Shown piece by piece: positions 16,460 to 25,672 of a DNA stretch of 64,000 nt (its first letter is position 1; each line of letters opens with the position of its first letter). The DNA is from Leptospira abararensis (lineage in GTDB: Bacteria > Spirochaetota > Leptospiria > Leptospirales > Leptospiraceae), in contig NZ_JAFFPR010000060.1 in NCBI RefSeq assembly GCF_016918735.1, forward strand, positions 186,001-250,000, in the 5' to 3' direction. The notes below the pieces were generated by a model. That model searched no databases, was not told the DNA's origin, and saw nothing but the letters and a program-made list of their open reading frames with translations. A program made the position numbers and the translations under genes.

Positions 16460-17661
16460 TTTACACTCGTTACTTGAAATTGAATTTCTTTTTGAACAAC
16501 ACCATCAATTGAGATGGTTGCAGTCCAATCACCCTCGGGAGATTCCAAAGAATCATCTATTGGAACATCCAGATAGGTATCCCACCACTCTGGATTTGTC
16601 TCCCAATTATACAATTTAACAATAGAGGTCCCATTTTTACGAACGGAAATTTGGATCTTATACCTAGAAGGTTTCAAAAGAGGAATATAAAAGTAAAGAG
16701 GAGAACTTCTAGAAAAGGAGGTGGCACTACATCCCAACCGTTCCAAATTTTGAACCGATTCACAAATCTGGATTTCCCCCACATCGGAAACCATTTTAAT
16801 TATCGGCTCATTTTCCTCTCGACGCCAATGCAATTGCCCTTCCGAAAGAACCTCCGCATCAGAGGATTCTGTCCGAAACACTGTTGGTATTGTTTTTTTA
16901 CGTAAAAGGGAAGTCGGTTTGTAAACTTCAAAATGCAAATGGGGACCATCACTAAATCCAGTACTACCGGCATATCCCAGGGGAGATCCTGTCGTCACCC
17001 TTTGGCCACGTTTGACAAGAACTCCCATATAACGGAGGTGAGCATATTGACCGATGGTTCCATCATCATGGAGAATTTTTACATAATTCGCTGAGTGGAT
17101 ATATTTGATTTCGAATCCACCTTCATTATTTTTTTGTTCTGTATCAATGACCACCCCATCCCTAGCCGCTGTTACCAAATCTCCCTCTTTCAATCCAAAA
17201 TCGATCGAATAACGATTGTCACCTTGGTGGCTTTTGGTTCCTTTATAACCTTGGTAGACCCGAACCTTCATACCTTTTTCAAAAGGTAAATCATAAACAA
17301 CTTTTGCATCATGCGATACAGAATAATTACCAAGGATCCATTTGTATTTGATTTGGTAGACCCATCGTTTGTTTGGTTTGTTTACATTCAAACGAAATAG
17401 TTTTTTACGTTTTGGCCCTTTTAATACTGTAACTAATGGAAGTTTAATGCTGCTTTTCATATTCTTGGAAGTTGCATTGACAGAAACAGTTGTGTATGTT
17501 TCATCGATCGCAATTTTATTCTGGAAGTAGATGTCGACTCCCGTTTTGTCCTGAACATAAATAACACAGAGTCTGTCCATGGAGCAGAACTCCGAATGTT
17601 CTTTGGCAATTAAAAATCCAATAGGACAAACTAAAAATAGGATAAAAAAACCAAATCTCAT
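16456..17661 (-). CDS. Secreted M23 (LytM) peptidase, paralogue A
   Basis: 401 aa and the same architecture as the downstream gene: signal peptide (FILFLVCPIGFLIA), Cys pair near residues 27-32, beta-rich region, M23 domain with HQGDNRYSIDFG, YAHLRYMG and GPHLHFEV, then a beta-rich tail. Shared blocks such as IPTVFRTE/IPTVFRTQ and GYAGSTGFSDGPHLHFEV show a tandem duplication with considerable divergence. All zinc ligands are kept. First gene of the pair, starting about 100 bp from the divergent GST gene. Confidence 0.88.
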   Translation of the reverse strand: MRFGFFILFLVCPIGFLIAKEHSEFCSMDRLCVIYVQDKTGVDIYFQNKIAIDETYTTVSVNATSKNMKSSIKLPLVTVLKGPKRKKLFRLNVNKPNKRWVYQIKYKWILGNYSVSHDAKVVYDLPFEKGMKVRVYQGYKGTKSHQGDNRYSIDFGLKEGDLVTAARDGVVIDTEQKNNEGGFEIKYIHSANYVKILHDDGTIGQYAHLRYMGVLVKRGQRVTTGSPLGYAGSTGFSDGPHLHFEVYKPTSLLRKKTIPTVFRTESSDAEVLSEGQLHWRREENEPIIKMVSDVGEIQICESVQNLERLGCSATSFSRSSPLYFYIPLLKPSRYKIQISVRKNGTSIVKLYNWETNPEWWDTYLDVPIDDSLESPEGDWTATISIDGVVQKEIQFQVTSVK

Positions 17662-17763
17662 AAAACAGGAATCATCTTAAGGATAGGAACACTTAAAAGA
17701 CAATCTATTTTCCATCATAAAAACTTGATTGCCGAATGATTTCTTATCCTTAAACTTCGACAC

Positions 17764-18501
17764 ATGAGTTCAACCCTATACACTTTCCCAATCTCACATT
17801 TTTCTGAAAAAGCTAGATGGGCACTGGATCTTGCAAACTATCCCTACCAACTAAACCCACTAGTCCCAGGACAACACATCCAAACATTAAAACCTATTGT
17901 AAACGATCTTTATGTGCCAGTTTTAGAGACGGAAACCGATGTCATTCAAGGTTCAGGGCAGATTCTGGATTTAGTTGAAGAAAAAGCATTTGGTCACAAA
18001 GCATCAGCAGAAGAAAAACTGATGGAAGAGAAGGTAGATACACAAATAGGGAAAAGTTTACAAACTCTTTTGTATCACTTCATCCTAGATTATCCCGAAA
18101 TTGTAGGAAAATTATTTTTATTAAAACCTGCTTCACTCAGTGATACTGTTGGACCTCCTGAACATTTTGATTTGATAGCCCTATCTCTCAAAAGAAGATA
18201 CAAAATCACTCCCAAAAACCTAGAAGTCGTAAAACAATTATTAGATGAATGTTCCAAGGAATTAATAGAAATCTACAAAAGTCGTAAATTTTTTAACGGA
18301 AACTCCTTTGGAAGAGTGGATTTGACTTTGGCAAGTCTTATGGGAATGCTTGCCGAACCCAAAGAATCTCCCGCCTATCCTTGGTTTGCCTCTGTACAAA
18401 TGCCTGAAACCTTTCTTAATTGGCGTAAAGAATTAGGATTCGAATTGTTATTTGATAGAATCGGAGAGTTTTATAAAGAATTTCGAACCCAATCTAAATA
18501 G
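17764..18501 (+). CDS. Glutathione S-transferase-like protein
   Basis: 245 aa. Thioredoxin-like N-terminal domain with LYTFPISHFSEKARWALDLANYPY, where the Ser in HFSEKARW takes the place of the usual activating residue, then VPVLETETDVIQGSGQILDLVEE (the cis-Pro and GSH-binding segment) and an all-helical C-terminal domain (VDLTLASLMGMLAEP). Fits GSTs or GST-fold proteins; whether it binds glutathione is unknown since leptospiral thiol chemistry is poorly defined. Its last 31 bases overlap the convergent cutA. Confidence 0.8.
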   Translation: MSSTLYTFPISHFSEKARWALDLANYPYQLNPLVPGQHIQTLKPIVNDLYVPVLETETDVIQGSGQILDLVEEKAFGHKASAEEKLMEEKVDTQIGKSLQTLLYHFILDYPEIVGKLFLLKPASLSDTVGPPEHFDLIALSLKRRYKITPKNLEVVKQLLDECSKELIEIYKSRKFFNGNSFGRVDLTLASLMGMLAEPKESPAYPWFASVQMPETFLNWRKELGFELLFDRIGEFYKEFRTQSK

Positions 18502-18794
18502 TCAGGATTTCCTGAAACGATAGGCCATAAAACAATGCAGGGAATTTCATAAGAATGTAATTCTTTGATTCTCTGCATTAAAAGCTCGGCTTTCTCACTT
18601 GTCGTTTTGAACAAACAAACAACTTCCTTTGATTCCTCCAAAAGATCTTTCCAAATGTAGATGGAATCCATTCCCTTAACTATGTTAGCGCAGGCAGCCA
18701 ATCGTTCTGTGATGACAATTTTTGCGATTTTTTTTGCTTCCTCTTCTGAGGAAAAAGTGACATAGACAGTGCTGAATTCCCATGTTTGATTCAT
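18471..18794 (-). CDS. cutA: CutA1 divalent ion tolerance protein
   Basis: 107 aa, the normal CutA1 size. Family blocks: TVYVTFSSEEEAKKIAKIVITERLAACANI, IYIWKDLLEESKEVVCLFKT, ELHSYEIPCIVLWPI and NPDYLDWV. CutA1 forms a trimer with a ferredoxin-like fold; the suggested role in copper tolerance is debated. The reading frame overlaps the GST gene by 31 bases at its 3' end. Confidence 0.95.
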   Translation of the reverse strand: MNQTWEFSTVYVTFSSEEEAKKIAKIVITERLAACANIVKGMDSIYIWKDLLEESKEVVCLFKTTSEKAELLMQRIKELHSYEIPCIVLWPIVSGNPDYLDWVRNSL

Positions 18795-18832
18795 TTAATT
18801 TATTTCCTACTTGCCCAAAATTTTAGATACGT

Positions 18833-19633
18833 ATGATTTTGTGTATGCAGTTTTCTACTTTCAAAACTTCCCTACTCGTTGCCGCTCTCTGTCTTCCGAT
18901 CCTTGCCGGCCCACTCAATCCTCCAAATATTACTTCCACCAGTCAATTGTTACCAAAGTCAAAAAAATACACCCCCATTCTTGCTATGGATGGAAAACTC
19001 AAAACCAGTTGGGTCGAAGGTGCGGAAGGTGAAGGGATCGGTGAATCCTTACAAATTAAATATAAGTCTCCCATCAACTTTCGTTCTCTATCCATCTACA
19101 ATGGATTTGGTGACCCAAAACTTTGGGCAGCAAACAATAGAATCAAAAAACTAAAAATTTCCACAGAAGACGGAAATGAAGAAATTATAACTCTGAAAGA
19201 TAGTTTGTCTCTTCAAATGATAGAATTCAAATCCGAACTTCGAGCCAAAGAAATCTCTCTCACCATCCAAGAAGTATACAAAGGAACTAATTCCGAAAAC
19301 ACTGCCATTGCCGAAGTGGTATTCAATTCCGAACAAGCGGGATCAGCTCTCATTCCTCCCAAGAATACTTGGGCCATCGGAAAATGGAAAACCAAATCCA
19401 ATATAGCTAGAATCCAACTTCATAATGATGGAACTTGTGAAATGGGATATGAAACCGCTAAGATGTTATGTACTTGGACAGAAAAAGGAGACAGAGTCAT
19501 AGTCAGTTTAGAAGCAACTCTCCCTCTCACCAATACAGATATTTTGGAAATCAAACGTAGAGGAAATCCATCTGATCCAACACTTGAGATCAATGGAAAA
19601 CACGAGTTCATCTCTAACCGGGACGGAGTTTAA
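18833..19633 (+). CDS. Secreted discoidin-like (galactose-binding fold) protein
   Basis: 266 aa, or 262 from the ATG at 18845, which gives a more regular signal peptide (TSLLVAALCLPILAG). The first ~130 mature residues look like an F5/8 type C (discoidin) beta-sandwich: AMDGKLKTSWVEGAEGEGIGESLQI, FRSLSIYNGFGDPKLWAANNRIKKLKIS, VYKGTNSENTAIAEV. The last ~85 residues form a small beta domain (TWAIGKWKTKSNIARIQLHNDGTCEMGYE). Leptospires carry several exported proteins with this N-terminal arrangement; ligand unknown. Confidence 0.72.
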   Translation: MILCMQFSTFKTSLLVAALCLPILAGPLNPPNITSTSQLLPKSKKYTPILAMDGKLKTSWVEGAEGEGIGESLQIKYKSPINFRSLSIYNGFGDPKLWAANNRIKKLKISTEDGNEEIITLKDSLSLQMIEFKSELRAKEISLTIQEVYKGTNSENTAIAEVVFNSEQAGSALIPPKNTWAIGKWKTKSNIARIQLHNDGTCEMGYETAKMLCTWTEKGDRVIVSLEATLPLTNTDILEIKRRGNPSDPTLEINGKHEFISNRDGV

Positions 19634-19660
19634 ATTTAAGAACTTAAAGTTTAAGTTTAT

Positions 19661-20812
19661 TTAATCCATCCAAGATAACCAAATGGATTCTACCACGGAA
19701 GGTTCTTTTTCTTCCGTGGTTTCAAAATACAGAACCGAATTTTGGTATGGTTTTCCAGATAAATCTCTCACAGGCGTTAGAAGTATCATTATTATATCCA
19801 ATTCTTTTTCCAAACGTTTGATGGTAGACCACTCATCAAGAGAACCTTGTTTGGGATAAGGTAAAATCAAAATTCCACTGATCACTTCTTGTTTTGGATT
19901 TCGTTTTTTACGAACTTCAAAGAGGATACGACCAATCGAGTAACGAAAGTTAAACTCAGAAACCGGCTGGATTTGAACCCGCCCCTCCTCTTTGTATAAA
20001 AATCCATCAATGGCACATGGCCCCGAATACTCTTTCGGGATCAGACCCTGAACATCACGTACGAGATCCATCACTAAAGGTAAAAAGTGAGCCGAGTATG
20101 GAAACTCAGAACCTCCGATGCGAATCCCCCGAAACACCCCTTCTTTATCAATAAGCATGGCTGTAGAGGTGAGATAAAAGAATTCCCCATCCCGAACATC
20201 CCAAAGAGTGGAAAAATCAAAAAACCTTTCCTCCCCGACCCAAAACTCCGCAAGGATGGGGAAACCAAAAAGTCGTTTGTTTACTTGTGACATTTTCCAG
20301 GAATCAGAAGCCGATCTAAAAATAATATGATTTCTTCCTGCAAGACCAAATTCACTTTTGAGTACGATGGGAAGTTTTGTTTCTTCCAGTTCAGCGAACA
20401 AATGTTCCTCGGAGGAAATTACCTTTGCTGGCAAAGGAGAATGATTTTTTCGAAAATCAAGTTGTGTGATCTTGGAATTGAGATACCGTGAGGTTTCAAT
20501 GCGAATGGGATCTTCGATTAGCCTTCCCTCATACCATTCGTTCCTACATCCCCATTCAACAAGGGACACGTCTCCTAGAAGAGAACCATCTTGGACGGGA
20601 GTGCCTGGAGTGAGTCCAGAATCCTTCCAATGAGTAAAGAGTTCCTCACTCGGTAATTCTTCTACGAGGACAAAATCTTCCTCATGCGAAATAGGAAAGA
20701 ACATCTTCTCCAAACAACGATTCCTCCGTTTGAGGGAGGAATCTAAATTTAAGGGATTAAGAGGTAATCTATACTCAAAAAGTGAGTCTAGATAATAGAG
20801 AACCTGAGCCAA
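19661..20812 (-). CDS. ATP-grasp-fold protein
   Basis: 383 aa. The C-terminal ~260 residues match the ATP-grasp fold: LPIVLKSEFGLAGRNH (nucleotide-binding Lys and Gly loop), FPILAEFWVGEERFFDFS (acidic strand) and IDGFLYKEEGRVQIQPVSEFNFRYSIGR with the metal-binding E and N. ATP-grasp enzymes ligate a carboxylate to an amine or thiol through an acylphosphate. The substrate cannot be read from the sequence. Its start is immediately after the stop of the DegT-like gene, so the two are surely one operon and may act on the same metabolite. Confidence 0.75.
   Translation of the reverse strand: MAQVLYYLDSLFEYRLPLNPLNLDSSLKRRNRCLEKMFFPISHEEDFVLVEELPSEELFTHWKDSGLTPGTPVQDGSLLGDVSLVEWGCRNEWYEGRLIEDPIRIETSRYLNSKITQLDFRKNHSPLPAKVISSEEHLFAELEETKLPIVLKSEFGLAGRNHIIFRSASDSWKMSQVNKRLFGFPILAEFWVGEERFFDFSTLWDVRDGEFFYLTSTAMLIDKEGVFRGIRIGGSEFPYSAHFLPLVMDLVRDVQGLIPKEYSGPCAIDGFLYKEEGRVQIQPVSEFNFRYSIGRILFEVRKKRNPKQEVISGILILPYPKQGSLDEWSTIKRLEKELDIIMILLTPVRDLSGKPYQNSVLYFETTEEKEPSVVESIWLSWMD
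19692..19720. other. Strong hairpin inside the ATP-grasp gene
   Basis: ACCACGGAA (19692-19700) and TTCCGTGGT (19712-19720) are exact inverted repeats around an eleven-base, T-rich spacer. It lies about 60 bases after the discoidin-like stop on the plus strand and within the last codons of the ATP-grasp gene on the other, so it may slow or end convergent transcription. Confidence 0.4.
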
Positions 20813-21907
20813 TCAATAGATGCGTCGGATGGCAGTAGCAATCCGTTGAACGTTGTCTTTTGTTAGGTTAGGATAAATCGGAATACAATGCCCTCTTTGG
20901 TAAAGGCGTTCTGCATTCGGAAACTCCAAATGGTTAACTTCCAATACTCGATGAAGTGGTTCATCCACAGTTCTTTGTGTTCCAATATGAATGGATTTAA
21001 AATACCTTTGGATCTCTTCGTAGTTTTGTGCCGAGACAACAATAGGAAATCTTTGGAAGGTATCTTCTGTTGGATTTTGAAAATAAGTTTCTAGCCTAGA
21101 ATTCTGCACCGCTTGTAAATAAGCTGAAGCAATTTTTTTCTTACGTTCTAAAATAACGCCGAGTTTGGAAAGTTGTTCAATTCCAAGGGCGGCTTGATAA
21201 TCTACTAAATTGTAATCATACTTTGGTTCACCAAAGTTTCGTTTGGCGGAAGGACCCGACTTGTATGATTTTACGGAAGTAGAAAGAGACGCTTCTGAAG
21301 TAATGATCATCGCACCGTTTCCAGTAGTAATGATGTTTTCCGCACTGAGGCCACAAATGGCAATTTTGGATTGTTTTCCCACGTTAATCGTTTCGGAAGT
21401 GGCTCCAATCGCTTCGGTAAAGTCTTCTAAAACTTCCAATCCTTCGATGGAGTAATCATTCAAACGAATGAGAGATCCAAAACTATGATCAAAAAGAGCG
21501 AACGTGGCACCCGATTCATTTTTTTTACGAAGGAATTCTTCCGGACAAGGATGAAAGGAATTTCGTTTTAAATCCACGAGCACTGGCTTGGCTTGTAAAA
21601 GAAAGATAGCATCCAAAGCAGAGATCGGAGCATAACTCGAAAGTAAAACCGAGTCACCCGCTTTTACACCTAACACAAGTAAGGCCAGATGATAAGCTGA
21701 AGTTAGGGAATTAGAAGAGATAGCATATTTGATTTTAAAAGTGTGACAGAACGTTTTTTCAAATCTTTCTACAATTTCACCGGTAGATAGGTGTTCGTCC
21801 ACGAGGCATTCTAAAACGCCTTTCAGGTCTTCCCGAGAAAGGGTTGGTTTAAAAAATTCGATATCTTTTTCTTTTCGAATGGGTCTTTGTATTGTTTCGG
21901 TGCTCAT
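20813..21907 (-). CDS. DegT/DnrJ/EryC1/StrS-fold protein lacking the PLP lysine
   Basis: 364 aa, near normal length for sugar aminotransferases. It keeps the family layout: HLSTGEIVERFEKTF, SNSLTSAYHLALLVLGVKAGDSVLL, AKPVLVDL, VLEDFTEAIGA (cofactor-facing Asp) and the YDYNLVDYQAALGIEQLSKL block. At the cofactor lysine position the family has SFxxxKNxTTGEGG; here it is GLSAENIITTGNGA, so glutamate (GAA) replaces lysine and the EGG is NGA. It is therefore probably not a conventional aminotransferase. It could be a dehydratase-like variant, a binding protein or a partner of the adjacent ATP-grasp protein. Confidence 0.8.
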   Translation of the reverse strand: MSTETIQRPIRKEKDIEFFKPTLSREDLKGVLECLVDEHLSTGEIVERFEKTFCHTFKIKYAISSNSLTSAYHLALLVLGVKAGDSVLLSSYAPISALDAIFLLQAKPVLVDLKRNSFHPCPEEFLRKKNESGATFALFDHSFGSLIRLNDYSIEGLEVLEDFTEAIGATSETINVGKQSKIAICGLSAENIITTGNGAMIITSEASLSTSVKSYKSGPSAKRNFGEPKYDYNLVDYQAALGIEQLSKLGVILERKKKIASAYLQAVQNSRLETYFQNPTEDTFQRFPIVVSAQNYEEIQRYFKSIHIGTQRTVDEPLHRVLEVNHLEFPNAERLYQRGHCIPIYPNLTKDNVQRIATAIRRIY

Positions 21908-22010
21908 CCAACAGCACTCCTATATATTATGTCACTTAAATACCTTGTTTCTGAATTATGTCACTTCATTTTTCGAAATGCGAACATAATTTTAGGATTC
22001 CCTTGGAAAA

Positions 22011-23315
22011 ATGGTTCTGGATGAGGAAAGTCTGGTGAATATGGCCCCCATGACGGATTCTTTTTCTTCTCTTTGGGCCACCCGCCTCCGCCAAAACCAG
22101 GGAATCCGATCCCTTATGGAAGATCTGGGCCAAGTCACCGGCCACCCAGACGAAATCCTACTCGGGGGAGGAAATCCGGCCCATATCCCAGAAGCAGAAG
22201 AAATTTTCGCGGATTGTTTTCTCTCCCTGGCCAAAGACCCGTCGCTTACAGCACTTCTCGGAGATTACCAAGCCCCCATCGGCAATGATCGTTTCCGCAC
22301 ACTCGCGGCTGAATATTTATCTCCGCACTTTGGTGTTACGCTGACTAAAGACAACATCGCTTTTTTCAATGGCAGCCAAAACGCCTATTCGTATTTACTC
22401 AACGTCCACTCCGGTAAAATGAGTGATGGGAGTTTTAAAAAAATCCTTCTCCCCATTGTCCCAGAATACATTGGTTATGCGGACCAATCGATAGAAGCAG
22501 ATGCCTTTGTGGCAACCAAACCCGAGGTAATTCCCACAGGAAATCATAGGTTTCGTTATGGATTAAACAAAACTGATTTTGATCTTTCGAATGTAGGTTG
22601 TGTGGCTCTATCACGTCCCACAAACCCCACGGGTAATATTTTGTCTCTAAAAGACATTCACTGGATAGAAGAAAGAACCCAAAAAAAATCGATTCCCCTT
22701 CTCATTGACTTAGCTTATGGAAATCCTTTCCCCAATTTGATTGGAGAGGAAGAACCGATTATTTACCGGGAAGGCAGAACCCTTTCCTTAAGTTTTTCCA
22801 AAATTGGGCTGCCAGGGGTTCGTTTGGGGATCATCATCTCAAGCCCAGACACAATCGAAACTCTTTCATCTTATGCTGCTGTGGGGAATTTGGCTGTGGG
22901 AAACCTCGGTGTGTATATGATGGAGATACTATTTCGAAAAAATATCCTTCCCGATCTTTCCAAAAACATCTTACGTCCGTTTTATGATCAAAAAAAGGAA
23001 CTTGCTATTTCTATCTTTGAATCGGAATTCCAAAAACATGGAGTCGAGTATGAAATCCATGATCCTATGGGTGGATTTTTTCTTTGGATTCGTTTCCCAT
23101 ATCTTTCTGTATCCAATCACAAACTTTACCACCTTTGTAAAGATAAACGGCTCTTTATTGTTTCGGGACATTATTTCTTTCCCGGTTTAAACTCAGATTT
23201 TTCGCACACTCAAGATTGCATACGTTTGACATATTGCCGTAAGGAAGAAGAATTAGCCAGGGGAGCCCATATCTTGGCTGAGATTGTGGCCTCACACCAG
23301 GCAAAATCCAAATGA
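22011..23315 (+). CDS. avtA: Valine-pyruvate transaminase-like class I aminotransferase
   Basis: 434 aa. Class I/II PLP fold with ILLGGGNPAHIPE, close to the AvtA signature LGGGNPAxIP, then NGSQNAYSYLL, ALSRPTNPTGNIL, LLIDLAYGNPFP and the PLP lysine in LSFSKIGLPGVRLG. AvtA moves the amino group between valine or alanine and pyruvate, which would link to ilvC elsewhere in the window only by pathway. ATG 22041 or 22050 are plausible shorter starts; the 22011 start has GGAA three bases upstream. Stop overlaps the next start as ATGA. Confidence 0.85.
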   Translation: MVLDEESLVNMAPMTDSFSSLWATRLRQNQGIRSLMEDLGQVTGHPDEILLGGGNPAHIPEAEEIFADCFLSLAKDPSLTALLGDYQAPIGNDRFRTLAAEYLSPHFGVTLTKDNIAFFNGSQNAYSYLLNVHSGKMSDGSFKKILLPIVPEYIGYADQSIEADAFVATKPEVIPTGNHRFRYGLNKTDFDLSNVGCVALSRPTNPTGNILSLKDIHWIEERTQKKSIPLLIDLAYGNPFPNLIGEEEPIIYREGRTLSLSFSKIGLPGVRLGIIISSPDTIETLSSYAAVGNLAVGNLGVYMMEILFRKNILPDLSKNILRPFYDQKKELAISIFESEFQKHGVEYEIHDPMGGFFLWIRFPYLSVSNHKLYHLCKDKRLFIVSGHYFFPGLNSDFSHTQDCIRLTYCRKEEELARGAHILAEIVASHQAKSK

Positions 23316-25633
23316 GTGAAGACAGTATTGATCTATCAGACACAGTTGTAGACAACCCCTCATCCAGAGAGGAAAGTTCATCCGATAGACCCTCTGCTCA
23401 GTCCTACATCTTTTTGTCTGATTCAGTGGGGAGCCTAACGCCCACTGCACGATGTATCTTAGATGAACTCAAAGATTGGCACAAACGTGTAGAAAAACAT
23501 GGCAGTAAAGAAAAACATGCATCCTATCTTATGACCGTGGATAAACTTCCCGAAGCCCTGGGAAAGTACACAAACCTCGGCACCCAAGGTCGTTCTGAAA
23601 ATTCCATCCACCATGCCCTCCGCCAAATTTTAGACATTGACCATCGGGGCCAAAACAGAGCTGCCTATGCTTATCCTTACCTCATCCGTACCGGTAGCAA
23701 AATTTCTTCTAAAATTGCCCTGATTGCACCGCAAAACGAAAATAAAACGGATACCCAACCTTACAGGCAGGCATGTTTTCGATTTTCACAAGATCTCATC
23801 CAAGTGCTTTTAGAGAACCGTGCCAAAAAAGGAAGAAACTGGGACGAAGACAATCCAGGCTCTTTGCTCTTACAAAAAAATAAAGAGGGAAACACTTGGC
23901 TTTATCCTAAGCTTGGCTCTTTGGAAGCGGAAATCTCTTCACTCGTCAGAAAAGGATTTGGAAATTTACCTTATATCCCCATGCCGGACTTTCTCCAAGA
24001 CTTCACAAACTTTGCACGGGAACAAAACCTAGCACTTTCTGTTTTAACTGATTATCATATTGTCATTGATGAACTGAACATCCTACCCGATGGAAGTTTC
24101 AAACGGTTGCCAGAAGTTGTGAACCAAATCTTGGCTCATATGAACGGGTTGGAACATTTCACAAAAGAACAACTCACAAGACTAGCCAAAGATGCAAAGT
24201 ATGAATCCTTTCTAGCTTCCTTTAACGATTATATATCCAAACCAAAATTTACTTCCGCCGATTCTAAAATGAATCCAGAAGAAGAAGTAAAAAAGTTTTT
24301 AGCTGTCATCGAAAACTTTCCTTATCCCACAGAAAAAGGAAACAGAGCTTTATCAATTAAAGAAACAATTGAACTCAGTGTAAAAATCCTAAAAAGACTT
24401 TCCGAAGAAAAAGGTTCTGTTCTTACACGTAAGGACGATAACATTTACGGAACCGTAAAAAATGCGGTGATCAGTCGAATTCCAGAACATACAAAAAATC
24501 ATAACACACTGCTTCGTATTGATTTTGAAGAAGAAGTGGCAAAGGCCGGAATCACATCGGAAGAAAAAGCCAACGAATACATCAAACGTTTGAAAGACGA
24601 TGTGTTCTCAGACCATTCCTATTATGAAGAAAAACTTCCGGATGGCAGGTCAGTTTATTACGTAGTAGATCATGGTTATATGGCAGCTGTCATCCATAAA
24701 CTAGCGTTTGAGGGTAGAACCAACCCCGAATACAAAAAACAACTAGGTTATGCCAAAATCATCAATCATAAACTTTCCAATCCCAAACATCCAGAACTCA
24801 ACAACAAACTCAAACCTGAGTTAATTGCAAAATTGAATGCGGATGTAAAAAACATGGAAGTGGAAGAATTGGAAAAAGAACGTTCCAATGAAATCCGTTC
24901 TCGTTTCAATGCTGTTCCTGGAATTTTGACCTTTGTAGTGAGTACACTGATATTCATTACAGGTGCTTATTACCTTCGTTCGGCGATGCCTATTTTTTTC
25001 GGCGTTCCTTTTTCCGTTGTGCTTGGATTTATGGCAGCCATTTACTTCCGAGAAAAATCCACTGAAGAAATCCGTGAGGACATCAAAAATTCTGGAAAGT
25101 TTTCAGGGATAGGAGACTGGGGAAAACCAACTTATAATTCCAGTTCCTCCTCTTCTTCCTATGAAGACGAAGCGGAAACGAGTAAAAAAGAAGAGAAACT
25201 TTCTCATATCTACAAGGCCGCAGATAATTTCGTATTTCCTAAACGATTCAATAAAATCACAGACAAAGTTTTGGATCCAAAGTCCTTACGTTCTCGAATT
25301 TACGAAAACCTAGACAATATCAAACGAAACAACATGACTCTTGCTAAAGAGAAAGATGACGATAAGGTGGCTTCTACAGTCGAATACGCTGTCTTACAAT
25401 CCGTTTCCACCATTGTCATTCCTGACGATGTTGCCATTCGTGACCTTCCGAACACAATCCTCATCAACCGCACTGATATGAAATCTGCGCTGTTTCGTGG
25501 CCAACTGGCTGACCATTACAGAGAGGAAATGAACAAAAAGAAGTTCGATAAAAAATTAGTTAAGTACTACACCTACCTCATCAACACGGTAGAGATGGAG
25601 TATTATAAATACCTTCCGAAAAAACGAGTTTAA
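23312..25633 (+). CDS. Large conserved hypothetical membrane protein
   Basis: 773 aa; not recognised beyond a leptospiral conserved hypothetical. N-terminal ~35 residues are Ser/Asp-rich and disordered. Residues ~40-520 are predicted cytosolic and mixed helical. Two adjacent hydrophobic segments (about 537-556 and 560-577, ILTFVVSTLIFITGAYYL and FGVPFSVVLGFMAAIYF) form a hairpin in the membrane, followed by a Ser-rich linker and a ~130-residue C-terminal domain with a YAVLQSVSTIVIPDDVAI strand. It is translationally coupled to avtA and followed by the decarboxylase, but neither neighbour suggests a role. Confidence 0.8.
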   Translation: MSEDSIDLSDTVVDNPSSREESSSDRPSAQSYIFLSDSVGSLTPTARCILDELKDWHKRVEKHGSKEKHASYLMTVDKLPEALGKYTNLGTQGRSENSIHHALRQILDIDHRGQNRAAYAYPYLIRTGSKISSKIALIAPQNENKTDTQPYRQACFRFSQDLIQVLLENRAKKGRNWDEDNPGSLLLQKNKEGNTWLYPKLGSLEAEISSLVRKGFGNLPYIPMPDFLQDFTNFAREQNLALSVLTDYHIVIDELNILPDGSFKRLPEVVNQILAHMNGLEHFTKEQLTRLAKDAKYESFLASFNDYISKPKFTSADSKMNPEEEVKKFLAVIENFPYPTEKGNRALSIKETIELSVKILKRLSEEKGSVLTRKDDNIYGTVKNAVISRIPEHTKNHNTLLRIDFEEEVAKAGITSEEKANEYIKRLKDDVFSDHSYYEEKLPDGRSVYYVVDHGYMAAVIHKLAFEGRTNPEYKKQLGYAKIINHKLSNPKHPELNNKLKPELIAKLNADVKNMEVEELEKERSNEIRSRFNAVPGILTFVVSTLIFITGAYYLRSAMPIFFGVPFSVVLGFMAAIYFREKSTEEIREDIKNSGKFSGIGDWGKPTYNSSSSSSSYEDEAETSKKEEKLSHIYKAADNFVFPKRFNKITDKVLDPKSLRSRIYENLDNIKRNNMTLAKEKDDDKVASTVEYAVLQSVSTIVIPDDVAIRDLPNTILINRTDMKSALFRGQLADHYREEMNKKKFDKKLVKYYTYLINTVEMEYYKYLPKKRV

Positions 25634-25672
25634 ATACTAAAATTATTTGATTCTGCAGGGGTCGCACCTCCT

